Shown here: one piece after another, positions 1 through 8,602 of the stretch
How positions within the stretch are numbered: the stretch's first letter is position 1
How the letters are laid out: each line of letters opens with the position of its first letter
Source of the DNA: Nocardia spumae
GTDB taxonomy: Bacteria > Actinomycetota > Actinomycetes > Mycobacteriales > Mycobacteriaceae
DNA: 64,000 nt
Reading direction: 5' to 3'
Assembly: GCF_020733635.1 (NCBI RefSeq)
Contig: NZ_JAJFZL010000001.1
Location: 6,572,001-6,636,000 of the forward strand
Notes under the pieces: model-generated
Seen by the model: the letters and a program-made list of their open reading frames with translations, nothing else
Database searches by the model: none
Told to the model about the DNA's origin: nothing
Program-made: the position numbers and the translations under genes

Positions 1-9
1 GAGGACACG

Positions 10-180
10 ATGATGGCCGCGAAGAGCGCCAACGACATCGCGGACGACGACCTGGAACCGCTGGCCGACGAGACCGCCCGGCAGGCACAGCGCGTCGTGG
101 CCGCCTACGCCACCGACGCCGACGAGTGCCGGATGCTGCTGTCGATGCTCGGCATCGGCCCCAGCACCCGCGGCGAATAG
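10..180 (+). CDS. small conserved hypothetical protein upstream of otsA
   Basis: Reading from the ATG at 10 gives a 56-residue acidic protein (MMAAKSANDIADD..., ending GPSTRGE) that stops at TAG 178-180. GAGG at 1-4 could serve as ribosome site, and a second ATG follows at 13. The frame also stays open to the window edge, so a longer form is possible. The sequence looks helical, with one cysteine and no membrane segment. In M. tuberculosis a similarly small unknown gene (Rv3489) sits directly before otsA, so position supports a real conserved gene. Function is unknown. Confidence 0.55.
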   Translation: MMAAKSANDIADDDLEPLADETARQAQRVVAAYATDADECRMLLSMLGIGPSTRGE

Positions 181-255
181 CCACTTCGGCAATTCACCCA
201 TACAACTGAAATCCCACGCCTAGCCCCGCCATTTCGGCGACCGGAGGATCCAGCA

Positions 256-1806
256 GTGGACCAGACGAGCGATATACGCAGTGATCTACCCCGAGACGCT
301 CTGCCGGAAACCGAATCCGCACCAGCCGCCCGCCCCGGCAGCGCCGGGTCCGGATTCGTCGTGGTCGCCAACCGGCTACCGGTGGATCTCGAACGCCTCC
401 CCGACGGCACCACGCGGTGGAAGCGGAGTCCCGGGGGCCTGGTCACCGCGCTGGAACCGGTCCTGCGGAACAACAACGGCGCCTGGGTGGGCTGGGCCGG
501 TGTCCCCGATGTGGATGTCGATCCGATCATCGAGGACGGACTGGAGCTGTATCCGGTACCGCTGTCGGCCACCGAGGTAGCCGACTACTACGAGGGCTTC
601 TCCAACGGGACCCTGTGGCCGCTGTATCACGATGTGATCGTGCGGCCGGAGTACCACCGTGACTGGTGGACCGCCTATGTCGAGGTGAACCGGCGCTTCG
701 CCGAGTACACCGCGAAGGTGGCCGCCGAGGGGGCGACGGTGTGGGTGCAGGACTATCAGCTACAGCTGGTGCCGAAGATGCTGCGGATGCTGCGGCCGGA
801 TCTGACCATCGGCTTCTTCCTCCACATTCCGTTCCCGCCGGTGGAGTTGTTCATGCAGCTACCGTGGCGGACCGAGATCGTGGAGGGTCTGCTGGGCGCC
901 GATCTGATCGGCTTCCATCTGCCCGGTGGTGCGCAGAACTTCCTGTACCTGGCGAAAAGGCTTGCCGGTCAGCCGACTTCGCGCGGCGCGGTCGGCGTCC
1001 GGTCGAAACTCGGTGTGGTGCAGGTCGGTTTCCGCACGGTTCGGGTCGGCGCCTTCCCGATCTCGATCGCCTCGGCCGAACTCGACGAGCTGTCGCGGCG
1101 GCGGTCGGTGCGGGAGCGGGCCGCGCAGATCCGGGAGGAGCTCGGGAATCCCAAGCACATCCTGCTGGGTGTGGATCGGCTCGACTACACCAAGGGCATC
1201 GATATCCGCCTGGCCGCGTTGCAGGAGCTGCTGCACGCCGGCCGCCTGGATCCGACCGAAACGGTGATGGTGCAGCTGGCCACGCCGAGCCGCGAGCGGG
1301 TGGAGAGCTACATCCAGATGCGCGGTGACATCGAACGCCAGGTGGGCCGGATCAACGGCGAATTCTCCCGTGTCGGTTACCCGTTCGTGCACTACCTGCA
1401 CCGCCCGATCCCCCGTGACGAGCTCGTTGCCTTCTTCGTCGCCGCCGACGTCATGCTGGTGACGCCGCTGCGCGACGGGATGAATCTGGTCGCGAAGGAG
1501 TACGTGGCCTCGCACAGCGGGCTCAACGGCGCTCTGGTGCTGAGCGAATTCACCGGTGCCGCAGCGGAACTACGCCAGGCATATCTGTGCAATCCGCACG
1601 ATCTCGACAGTGTCGAGAATGCGATCATGTCGGCGATCGAGGACGATGCGGAGACCAAGCGCCGTCGCATGCGCGCCCTGCGCCGTCAGGTCCTCGCGCA
1701 CGATGTGGATCGCTGGGCCCGTTCGTTCCTGGACGCACTGGCACAGGACCGGGTAGCCGGCAGTGCGCTGCTCACCGACGCGGATGTGGATCCGGGCGGC
1801 CGCTGA
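256..1806 (+). CDS. otsA: trehalose-6-phosphate synthase OtsA
   Basis: A 516-residue retaining glycosyltransferase (GT20 family). It transfers glucose from a nucleotide sugar to glucose-6-phosphate to make trehalose-6-phosphate, in the cytoplasm. The N-terminal motif VVVANRLPV is at about residues 34-42 and SPGGLVTAL at about 57-65. [12 protein letters not shown] lies near 162, HIPFPP near 190, RLDYTKGI near 308 and [14 protein letters not shown] near 405, all hallmarks of the family. The GTG start at 256 has GGAGG at 243-247, eight bases upstream. The N-terminal 30 residues are a poorly conserved Pro/Ala-rich extension. Its place beside the mce4 operon matches the M. tuberculosis order (Rv3490 next to Rv3492c-Rv3501c). 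Confidence 0.95.
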   Translation: MDQTSDIRSDLPRDALPETESAPAARPGSAGSGFVVVANRLPVDLERLPDGTTRWKRSPGGLVTALEPVLRNNNGAWVGWAGVPDVDVDPIIEDGLELYPVPLSATEVADYYEGFSNGTLWPLYHDVIVRPEYHRDWWTAYVEVNRRFAEYTAKVAAEGATVWVQDYQLQLVPKMLRMLRPDLTIGFFLHIPFPPVELFMQLPWRTEIVEGLLGADLIGFHLPGGAQNFLYLAKRLAGQPTSRGAVGVRSKLGVVQVGFRTVRVGAFPISIASAELDELSRRRSVRERAAQIREELGNPKHILLGVDRLDYTKGIDIRLAALQELLHAGRLDPTETVMVQLATPSRERVESYIQMRGDIERQVGRINGEFSRVGYPFVHYLHRPIPRDELVAFFVAADVMLVTPLRDGMNLVAKEYVASHSGLNGALVLSEFTGAAAELRQAYLCNPHDLDSVENAIMSAIEDDAETKRRRMRALRRQVLAHDVDRWARSFLDALAQDRVAGSALLTDADVDPGGR

Positions 1807-2239
1807 AAACGCACAGCGATCCGCACACCATCGACCGCACAGCGATCCGCACACCATCGACCGCACAGCGATCCGCACACCATCGACCGCACAGCGATCC
1901 GAGGCGGGTCCACCCTTCGATCCGACCCGTCGACTCCCCGATCCGCCACGCCCGCGGTCACCGCATCTCGGTCCTGGCCTCCGCCGGAGCCGTGCGGTCG
2001 CCGCACACCACAGACCCCGGATTCCGCCGCACCCGCCGGGATCTCACCGCACGTTCCGCCGTGCGGCGCAGGCGTGCTTCTCCGGCGGGACACCGCTCGA
2101 CCGTATCGGCCTCGACCACCGATCCCGCCTCGGAATCGCTGCGTGATCGACGGTAGAGGCGAATACTTAACGGAAGGAACGACATTCACTTAAGACGCCG
2201 TCACCCCGCCGTCGAACCTGATGTCGTCGCGGACCGGGA
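1807..2239. other. gene-poor gap between convergent otsA and mam4B
   Basis: This stretch of about 430 bp separates two convergent genes. Its first part is a 26-bp tandem array (1812-1901). The rest, 1902-2239, has open frames on both strands but none with a ribosome site or recognisable protein. I see no RNA gene. M. tuberculosis has an unknown gene (Rv3491) in the equivalent place; I find no convincing counterpart here. Confidence 0.5.
1812..1901. repeat. 26-bp tandem repeat, 3.5 copies
   Basis: Three perfect 26-bp units start at 1812, 1838 and 1864, each beginning CACAGCGATCCG and ending CATCGACCG. A 12-bp partial fourth copy fills 1890-1901. The array begins six bases after the otsA stop codon. 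The period is not a multiple of three, and no spacers separate the units, so this is neither a coding repeat nor a CRISPR array. Confidence 0.95.
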
Positions 2240-2728
2240 TCAGATCGGGGTGACCTGGGAGGCCAGCCAGCGACCGTCCTGCTTGTCCATCGTCACGCGG
2301 ACCCGGCTGGGCGTGATGGCACCCTGCGGGGAGTCCTTACTGGTGGTGATCTGGTTCAGGTAGAGCAGCACCACTGCATGTGAGCGATCGGCCGAGACCA
2401 CCCCGGCGGCCTGGGTGTTCGCCTTGACCGTGAGCTGTTTCTCCTTGGCGCCCTTGGCGATGACCTCGTTGACGAGTTTCAGGTAGTCCTTGCGGAAATC
2501 GGGAGTGAGATTGTCCGCCGACTTCGGCAGCTCGGTGTCCACATTGTTGAAGTCGTAGGTGAACATGGCCTGCACGGTGGTCCGCGCCGCCTCGACGGAA
2601 TGCGTGCGGGCCTGCTCGGCCTGCTGATCCGACCAGTAGGTGAACCCGGCGAGACCACCGACGGCCAGCGCGGCCACGAGCAGGACCGCCGCGGAGACGA
2701 TCAGGATCGGACGCAGATTCTTTCTCAT
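2240..2728 (-). CDS. mam4B: Mce-associated membrane protein (Rv3492c-like)
   Basis: A 162-residue protein with a short basic start (MRKNLRP), one transmembrane helix at about 7-30, and an extracytoplasmic domain that ends VRVTMDKQDGRWLASQVTPI. This is the Mce-associated layout: a membrane anchor plus an NTF2-like fold thought to stabilise the Mce complex. It is the last gene of the mce4 operon. Its ATG overlaps the stop of the preceding gene by four bases (ATGA at 2725-2728), so the two are probably translationally coupled. Assignment to the Rv3492c family rests on layout and position. Confidence 0.85.
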   Translation of the reverse strand: MRKNLRPILIVSAAVLLVAALAVGGLAGFTYWSDQQAEQARTHSVEAARTTVQAMFTYDFNNVDTELPKSADNLTPDFRKDYLKLVNEVIAKGAKEKQLTVKANTQAAGVVSADRSHAVVLLYLNQITTSKDSPQGAITPSRVRVTMDKQDGRWLASQVTPI

Positions 2729-3585
2729 GCCACGAACTCCACCTGTGAGGCAGTGGTGTGCCCGCCGTCGCGGGTCAGGGTGATGCGGAAGCGGTAGTAA
2801 CGCTGTTGCGGGTCCGGCGACCCGGCGTTGGTCAGCGTCTGCTTCGCGGCGACCAGCACCCGGGCGGTGTGATCGTCCGAACTCTCCAGCGCCGACTCGA
2901 TGATCTCACCGCTGGCCTTCACCTTCGCCTGCTGCACGACCTTCGCGTAGTCGTCCTTGCGCGCGGAGTACTCCTCCTTGAGCTGGCCGGAGGCCACCGA
3001 CAGCACCCGGTCGATATCCTGCTGCGCGCTGTCGTCCTTGATGTTGGTGAGGTTCAGGACGGCTTGTTTGGCGGTCTGCACGTAATCGTCGCGCTGCGCG
3101 GCGAGCGCGTCGACGCTGTGCTGGTGATAGGCGTAGAAGCCGCCGGAACCGAGCAGAACCAGCGCCGACAGCACGGCCACCACGACGGCCGCCCAGCCCA
3201 GCACGCCGAGCGTGCGCCGGCCGGGCTCGTCGCCGGCGGCGGCGTCCGCGGTCGCGAGCTTCACCGTCTCGTCGTCGGCGCCGGGCGTCGCGAGTTTCAC
3301 CGTCGCGTCGTCGGTGGCCGCAGCGTCGGCAGGCGGCGCGAGCTTCTCGGTTTTGTCCTCGGCGACCGGCGCCGTCGTCGCGGTCTTCACCGTCACCTCG
3401 TCGGTGGCCGCGGCGGCCGATTTCGCACCGCTATCGCCGACAGTTTGCTGCGTAGCCGAATCGCCTCCCGCAGCGGCAGGCGTGCTCGCCTTCGCCTCGG
3501 CCTTCGCCTCGTCCACCGGCGGTCCCGCCGGGCGTCCGGCGCGCCGCCGGACCCTGCCGGTCTGCGCGGATTCGGTTTCACTCAT
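2725..3585 (-). CDS. mam4A: Mce-associated membrane protein with long Ala/Lys/Glu-rich N-terminus (Rv3493c-like)
   Basis: A 286-residue protein. Residues 1 to about 120 are low-complexity and cytoplasmic, with repeated elements such as DETVKLATP, DDATVKLATP and DEVTVKTAT. One membrane helix follows (LGWAAVVVAVLSALVLLGSGGFYAYH), then an extracytoplasmic domain of about 130 residues typical of Mce-associated proteins. I chose the ATG at 3585 because CGAGGT precedes it and because the upstream frame looks non-coding. The repeated VKLAT units in the cytoplasmic tail are unusual and might bind a partner. A 24-codon reading frame lies between this gene and mce4F and overlaps both. Confidence 0.85.
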   Translation of the reverse strand: MSETESAQTGRVRRRAGRPAGPPVDEAKAEAKASTPAAAGGDSATQQTVGDSGAKSAAAATDEVTVKTATTAPVAEDKTEKLAPPADAAATDDATVKLATPGADDETVKLATADAAAGDEPGRRTLGVLGWAAVVVAVLSALVLLGSGGFYAYHQHSVDALAAQRDDYVQTAKQAVLNLTNIKDDSAQQDIDRVLSVASGQLKEEYSARKDDYAKVVQQAKVKASGEIIESALESSDDHTARVLVAAKQTLTNAGSPDPQQRYYRFRITLTRDGGHTTASQVEFVA

Positions 3586-3656
3586 GCCAGTACCTCGATG
3601 GCGCCGCACCCGGCCGGGCGCGTTCGCGCGCTGTTGTGGTTGCTTTGCTCGCTCAT
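3582..3656 (-). CDS. 24-codon coupling reading frame between mce4F and mam4A
   Basis: ATG at 3656-3654 overlaps the mce4F stop as ATGA. The frame runs 24 codons (MSEQSNHNSARTRPAGCGAI, then EVLA) and its TGA at 3584-3582 overlaps the mam4A ATG, again as ATGA. It therefore bridges the only non-coding gap between these genes with two 4-base overlaps. It may be a coupling leader that hands ribosomes from mce4F to mam4A, or a real micropeptide. Conservation would decide; neither is known to me. Confidence 0.4.
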   Translation of the reverse strand: MSEQSNHNSARTRPAGCGAIEVLA

Positions 3657-5056
3657 CGCTGCTGCTCCTCGAGCATCGACTGCCAACTCGACGGTACCGT
3701 GCCCGAACCGTTGGCAGCGACATCCCCCTGCCGGTACGTCCTGCCGTCGGGACCGGTGAAGGTTCCGCTGCGCGGATCCATCGTGCGATTCGAGAAGGAG
3801 GACGGATGGGTTTCGGCCGACGGAGCGGCGGACGGCGCGACCGGCTGCGGCGGGCCGAACGGCGGGTTGGTCCCCTCCGGGATGTAACCCTGCGGATCAT
3901 GGCACAGCGCCGGGGTCGGAGCCCGCTTACCGGGTACGTCCGCACAGGGGAAGTTGCGGATACCGCGCACCGCGGTACTCGAGTCCTGCGAGATCTTGCA
4001 GTAGAGCTCCGGGGTGTCGGGGATGCTGAAATCCGTTGGGGAACGCCGTTGATCCGGCGGCAGGAAGCCGGTGGTGCAGCCGGGCGGGTCGTTGAGCCCG
4101 AGCATGAAGTCGGCCTTCGCGCCGTATTTGGTCGGGCTGCTCTTCGCGGCCGTCAGCAGCGCCGCGATCATCGGCGGCAATACCACCAGGATCTGTTCCA
4201 GGCCGGCGTGATACGTCACGCCCACCTGTCCGACCGAGACCAGGTTCGACAGCAGGATCGGCAACGTCGGCTCCAGATCCTGGAACGTCGAGCTGATCTT
4301 CTGAGCCGCGGCGGGAGTGCGCTCGATCAGCTGCCGCAACGACGGATCGTGCTCGCGCAGTTGATCGGTCACCGTCGCGAGGTTCTTGGTCCACGCCCGG
4401 ATATCGGCATCGGACCGATTCTGGGTGTCCAGCAGCGGACCGAGCTTGTCCAGCAGATCCTTCGTCTGTTCGGTGCTGCCCTTGGCTTCCTGCACCAGCA
4501 GTGAGGCGGAATCGATGAAGCGTTGCAGATCCGGGCCGGCGCCGTTGAAGGCGACGAACGCGTCGTCGATCACCTCGCGCAGTTTGGTGTCCGCGACCGA
4601 GGACAACAGGCGATCGGCTTGGTCGAGCATGTCACCGACATCCTGCGGAAGTCTGGTGCGCTGCACCGGGATAACGGATCCGTCGCGCAGATTCCCGCCC
4701 TGCGGATTCTCGACCGGCACCAGGTCCACGTACTGCTCACCGATCGCGGACACGCTCTTGACGTAGGCGTCCACATCGGAGGGAACCTTGTACTTGGTGG
4801 TGATCGACATGCGCGCGTCCACGCCGTCGGGCGTGAGCTTCACATCCTCGACCTTGCCGATATTCGTGCCGCGGTAGGTGACGTTCGCGGTCGGGTACAG
4901 GCCGCCGGTGGCCGCCAATTTCACCGTGACCTGATAGCGCCCGATACCCACCATCGCGGGCAGATGGATGTAGCTCGCCGACATGACGACCAGGCCGACA
5001 ACCGTCAGCACCGAGAAGATGATCAGCTGAGTCCTGACAAATTTACTGAGCTTCAT
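3653..5056 (-). CDS. mce4F: Mce family protein Mce4F
   Basis: A 467-residue Mce protein. An N-terminal helix at about 10-32 anchors it in the membrane. The MCE/MlaD domain follows (GLYPTANVTYRGTNIGKV at about 53-70, then AIGEQYVDLVP). A long helical region follows from about 130 to 330, then a Pro-rich C-terminal tail. Mce proteins assemble into a tube that moves lipids across the periplasm; Mce4 is the cholesterol importer in mycobacteria. The ATG overlaps the mce4E stop (ATGA, 5053-5056). The C-terminal part (FTGPDGRTYRQGDVA) is typical of F subunits. Confidence 0.93.
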   Translation of the reverse strand: MKLSKFVRTQLIIFSVLTVVGLVVMSASYIHLPAMVGIGRYQVTVKLAATGGLYPTANVTYRGTNIGKVEDVKLTPDGVDARMSITTKYKVPSDVDAYVKSVSAIGEQYVDLVPVENPQGGNLRDGSVIPVQRTRLPQDVGDMLDQADRLLSSVADTKLREVIDDAFVAFNGAGPDLQRFIDSASLLVQEAKGSTEQTKDLLDKLGPLLDTQNRSDADIRAWTKNLATVTDQLREHDPSLRQLIERTPAAAQKISSTFQDLEPTLPILLSNLVSVGQVGVTYHAGLEQILVVLPPMIAALLTAAKSSPTKYGAKADFMLGLNDPPGCTTGFLPPDQRRSPTDFSIPDTPELYCKISQDSSTAVRGIRNFPCADVPGKRAPTPALCHDPQGYIPEGTNPPFGPPQPVAPSAAPSAETHPSSFSNRTMDPRSGTFTGPDGRTYRQGDVAANGSGTVPSSWQSMLEEQQR

Positions 5057-6294
5057 CGACCCGGACCTCCTTGCGGCGCAACGGGAACGGGAACCGTCAA
5101 TCCCGGAATCGCGGGCAGCCCCGGAATCGGCGGCAGCCCCGGCAGCGACGGTGTGGGCGGCGGCGGCTGCAGCGGACCTTGGACGGGATCGCCCTTCTCA
5201 CCGGCGGTTCCGGCGATCGTGCCCAGCGCCGCCTCGACACCGTACTTCGCCTGGACACCGCCGAACTTGCCACCGAGGGGGGTGCCGGTGAGGAAGTTGG
5301 AGTCCAGCCGGGCACTGGTCAGGTCATAGGTGACGAACAGGTTCATGTAGTCACCCTTGATCGCCTTGTTGATGCCCTTGATCGGGAAGGGGAAGGTGAG
5401 CAAGAGCTGCAGGGACGTGGCGAGCCGGTCACCGGTGTTCGCGAGAGTCTGCAGGGCAGGCCAGAGATTGGCCAGATTCGCCTTCAGGTTGTCACCGCTC
5501 TGCGCGATCACCTGCTGCACGACGCCGCTCAGATCACCTAGGGCCGTAATGGTTTTGGTGATGTTCTCACGCTTGTCGGCCAGCACGGTCAGCGCCGGGT
5601 GGATCTGGGTGATGGCGGCGGAGACCTTGTCCTTCTCCTGCGCCAGCTGCCCGCCGAACCGATCCAGCCCGCCCATCGCGGAGATGATGTCCCCGGTCTG
5701 CTGGTCGAGTGTCGTGGTCAGCTGGTTCAGCTGCGGAAGCAGGTCGCGGATCGAATCCTCCCGGCCCTTGAACGTGGCGTTCAATTCGTGGGTGATCGTC
5801 TCCAGCTGCGAGATACCTCCGCCGTTGAGCACCACCGACAACGACGACAACGTCTGCTCCGTCGTGGGGTAGGTACCGGCCCGGTCGAGCGGGATCAGGT
5901 CGCCGTTCTTCAGCTGTCCTTCCGGCGCGATCCCCTCCGGCGCCGCCAATTCGACGTGATTACTGCCCAGCAGGCTGGTCTGCCCGATCCGGGCGACCGC
6001 GTTCTCCGGCAGCTTCACATCTTTGTCGAGACTCACGGTAACCAGGGCGTGCCAGTCCTCGAGCTCGATTCCGCTCACCGATCCGACCGTCACGTCGTCG
6101 ACCATGACCGGCGAATTGCGGGTCAGCGTGGTGACATTCGGCATCTGAATGCGAACCTGCCACGAGCCCGCCCCGGTTCCCGCCGCACCCGGCATCGGCA
6201 CCGAATTCAGCCCGTCCCACTGGCAGCCGGTGGCGCCCATCACGACAGCGACGCCGATGGCGACAGCTGCTATCCGCCTCCGACGGTTACGCAT
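5053..6294 (-). CDS. mce4E: Mce family lipoprotein Mce4E (LprN-type)
   Basis: A 413-residue Mce protein and the lipoprotein member of the set. It starts MRNRRRRIAAVAIG and has a hydrophobic stretch ending ATGC, so Cys24 is the likely lipidated residue. The MCE domain lies at about 45-125 (SPVMVDDVTVGSVSGIE; GQTSLLGSNHVELAAP). A helical region follows, then a Pro/Gly-rich tail. I chose the ATG at 6294, which overlaps the mce4D stop by one base (TGATG), rather than a longer upstream frame, because only this start gives a signal peptide. Confidence 0.92.
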   Translation of the reverse strand: MRNRRRRIAAVAIGVAVVMGATGCQWDGLNSVPMPGAAGTGAGSWQVRIQMPNVTTLTRNSPVMVDDVTVGSVSGIELEDWHALVTVSLDKDVKLPENAVARIGQTSLLGSNHVELAAPEGIAPEGQLKNGDLIPLDRAGTYPTTEQTLSSLSVVLNGGGISQLETITHELNATFKGREDSIRDLLPQLNQLTTTLDQQTGDIISAMGGLDRFGGQLAQEKDKVSAAITQIHPALTVLADKRENITKTITALGDLSGVVQQVIAQSGDNLKANLANLWPALQTLANTGDRLATSLQLLLTFPFPIKGINKAIKGDYMNLFVTYDLTSARLDSNFLTGTPLGGKFGGVQAKYGVEAALGTIAGTAGEKGDPVQGPLQPPPPTPSLPGLPPIPGLPAIPGLTVPVPVAPQGGPGR

Positions 6295-7544
6295 CAACGA
6301 CCTCCTGGAAGAGCCAGGCCCGCGATGCCGTTCGGCACGCTGCTCGGCGGGGCGGTATTCGCGCGCTCGGCCAGATCCGGCGTGCTGTACGTGAGCTGCT
6401 GGGGGAACGCGGTCTGCGTCGACGCCGGATTCGCCAGGATCGGAGGGTAATTCATCATCAGCGAATTGATCACCGGCGCCACGTACTGCTTGCACAGCGC
6501 CGCGGACTTGTCGGAATCGTCGGCCTCGATCGCCTCGACCGAACCACACAGGAAGGCCGATGCGTTCGCGAAGTTGGTACCGACCACGGCACCGGCCAAC
6601 GATCCCTGCGCGGGCTTGTAGATCTGATAGAAGTTGACCAGTCCGGTCGGGCCGGCGTGCAGGACCCGCTCGATATCGTCGCGCTTGTCGGCGAGCAGCT
6701 GGGTCACATCGCTGAGCCGCTGCACACTCTCGGTCAGGGCGCCGCCACGCTCGTCGAGGAATCGCTTGACGTCACCGACCGCGGAGTCGAGGTTGTCGAG
6801 TCCGGCCCCGAGATCGTTCGAGGTATCCGACAGCACCGACGACACCGAGGCCAGCCGCCCGCCGAACTGCACGATCTGCTCGTTGCTCTTGGACAGCACA
6901 TCGACGAAATGCTGCAGATTGCGAATGCTGCCGAACAGATCGGTCCGGCCGTCGGACAGCACACCGAGAGTGTGCGACAACTCCTGCAACGTATCGCGGA
7001 ATGCCTGGGCGTTGCCGTTACCGAGATTGTTCGCCGCGGTGTCGATGAACCGGCCGAACGAGCCCTGCTGATCCTCACCCACCGGGCCGAGGGCCTTGGA
7101 CAGCTCGGTCAGTTCCTTCTTGATGTCGTCCCACTCCACCGGAACGGCGGTGTGCTCGATCGGAATCGAGCCGTTGTTCGCCATCTTCGGCCCGCCGGTG
7201 TAGGCGGGCGCCAACTGAATGAACCGAGCCGACACCAGGTTCGGGGAGACGAGCACGGCTTTCGCGTCGGCGGGTACGTCGACGCCACGATCGACGGTCA
7301 TCGCGACCTTGACCTGATCCTTGCCGGGCTCGATCTTGTCGATCCGCCCGACCTTGACCCCCAGCACCCGGATGTCGTCACCGGCGTACAGGCCGTTGGT
7401 GGAGGGGAAATAGGCGGTGACGTGCTTCTTGCCGATGCCCGATACCAGGCCGTAGATCAACCACCCGACCAGGGCGATCACCACGATCGCGGCGACGACC
7501 TGCGCCCAGCGTGGCACCTTGGCGAGTCTGCGCACTGCGTTCAT
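6294..7544 (-). CDS. mce4D: Mce family protein Mce4D
   Basis: A 416-residue Mce protein starting MNAVRRLAKVPRWAQ, with a membrane helix at about 14-36. The MCE domain (STNGLYAGDDIRVLGVKVGRID; SARFIQLAPAY) and a long helical segment follow. It contributes to the Mce4 lipid-transport hexamer. The ATG at 7544 overlaps the mce4C stop as ATGA. The C-terminal tail (ANPASTQTAFPQQLTYSTPDLAERA) is predicted extracytoplasmic and ends LPGGR. Confidence 0.92.
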   Translation of the reverse strand: MNAVRRLAKVPRWAQVVAAIVVIALVGWLIYGLVSGIGKKHVTAYFPSTNGLYAGDDIRVLGVKVGRIDKIEPGKDQVKVAMTVDRGVDVPADAKAVLVSPNLVSARFIQLAPAYTGGPKMANNGSIPIEHTAVPVEWDDIKKELTELSKALGPVGEDQQGSFGRFIDTAANNLGNGNAQAFRDTLQELSHTLGVLSDGRTDLFGSIRNLQHFVDVLSKSNEQIVQFGGRLASVSSVLSDTSNDLGAGLDNLDSAVGDVKRFLDERGGALTESVQRLSDVTQLLADKRDDIERVLHAGPTGLVNFYQIYKPAQGSLAGAVVGTNFANASAFLCGSVEAIEADDSDKSAALCKQYVAPVINSLMMNYPPILANPASTQTAFPQQLTYSTPDLAERANTAPPSSVPNGIAGLALPGGR

Positions 7545-8602
7545 CGCGGCGGCTCCGTTTCGGCGGGGTTGGTGGTGATCGGGTGTCCGAAGGAGTCGTA
7601 CAGGTCCTTCGGCAAGCGCTCCGGCCACACCAGCGCGTCGACCAGCGACCTGAGCGGGATGCTCTCGACATTCGACAGGTAGGCCTGGAAGTACGGTCCG
7701 CTGCCGACCTGTTCACCGAGCGCCGCGGCATACGGGCCGAGCGCGTCGAGCGCCTTGCCGAGGTTGTCCTTGTTCCGCTGCAACAGCTGCAGCACCGAAT
7801 TCACTTTGTCCAGTGCGGGTTTCAGCTGCGCTTCGTTGTCGTTGACGAAGCCCGTCAGCTGCTGGGCCAGCTGATTCACGTAGACGATCAGCTGACTCAG
7901 CGAGGACCGCCGGGCATCCAGTTCGCCGAGCAGATCATTGCCGTCGGTCAGCAACGCGTTGATCTGGTTGGCGCGATCGGAGAGCACCTTGGTCACGTTC
8001 TGCGCGTGCGAGAGCAGTTCGGTCAGGGCCTGATCGCGCTTGTTCAGGCTCCGTGACAGCGCGGTCACCCCGTCGAGGGCCGAGCGCAGCGGGGCCGGCG
8101 TATCGGCGAAACTCTCCGACAGCGTGTCCAAGGTCTTGTTGACCTGATCGAGGTCGAGCCCCTGCACGGTCTTCGTCAGATCACCGAGTGCGTCGTTGAG
8201 CGAGTACGGGGAGGTGGTGCGCTCCAACGGGATCGGCTGATCCCGCCGGATGGCGCCCGGGCCCTGCGGAACGAGGGCGAGGGATTTGCGGCCGAGCACG
8301 GTATTGGTCTTGATCGCGGCGGTCGTCTTCTGCCCGAGCACGATCGACTCGTCGACACTGAACCGGACCTTGACCTTGGCCCCGTCGAGGCCGACATCCT
8401 CGACCTGCCCGGAACGCACCCCGGCGACCTGAACCTGGTCACCGGGCAGCAGCCCGCCGGCGTCGGCGAAGTAGGCGGTGAAGTCGGCGCCGCTGCGGAT
8501 GAACGGCAGCCGGTCGAACTGCAATGCCGACAGTGCGATCGACGCCGCCACCACGATGCCGACGATGCCGGCCGAAATCAGGGGAGAACGTTCGACTTTC
8601 AC
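7541..8602 (-). CDS. mce4C: Mce family protein Mce4C
   Basis: A 353-residue Mce protein with an N-terminal helix (SAGIVGIVVAASIALSAL) and an MCE domain (AGGLLPGDQVQVAGVRSGQV; VLGRKSLALVPQG). A helical region follows to the end. The GTG at 8602 makes a GTGA overlap with the mce4B stop and has GGAAGG (8619-8614) upstream. A GTG at 8614 would add four residues, but it lies directly on that purine stretch, so I prefer 8602. It is part of the Mce4 transport tube. Confidence 0.9.
   Translation of the reverse strand: MKVERSPLISAGIVGIVVAASIALSALQFDRLPFIRSGADFTAYFADAGGLLPGDQVQVAGVRSGQVEDVGLDGAKVKVRFSVDESIVLGQKTTAAIKTNTVLGRKSLALVPQGPGAIRRDQPIPLERTTSPYSLNDALGDLTKTVQGLDLDQVNKTLDTLSESFADTPAPLRSALDGVTALSRSLNKRDQALTELLSHAQNVTKVLSDRANQINALLTDGNDLLGELDARRSSLSQLIVYVNQLAQQLTGFVNDNEAQLKPALDKVNSVLQLLQRNKDNLGKALDALGPYAAALGEQVGSGPYFQAYLSNVESIPLRSLVDALVWPERLPKDLYDSFGHPITTNPAETEPPR

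Noticed and set aside
1812..1901. Possible CRISPR array
   Set aside because: The units are directly adjacent without spacers, and no cas genes are present.
1587..2189. Open frames on both strands over the 26-bp repeats
   Set aside because: The repeat gives repeated peptides in any frame. No ribosome site or domain is visible.
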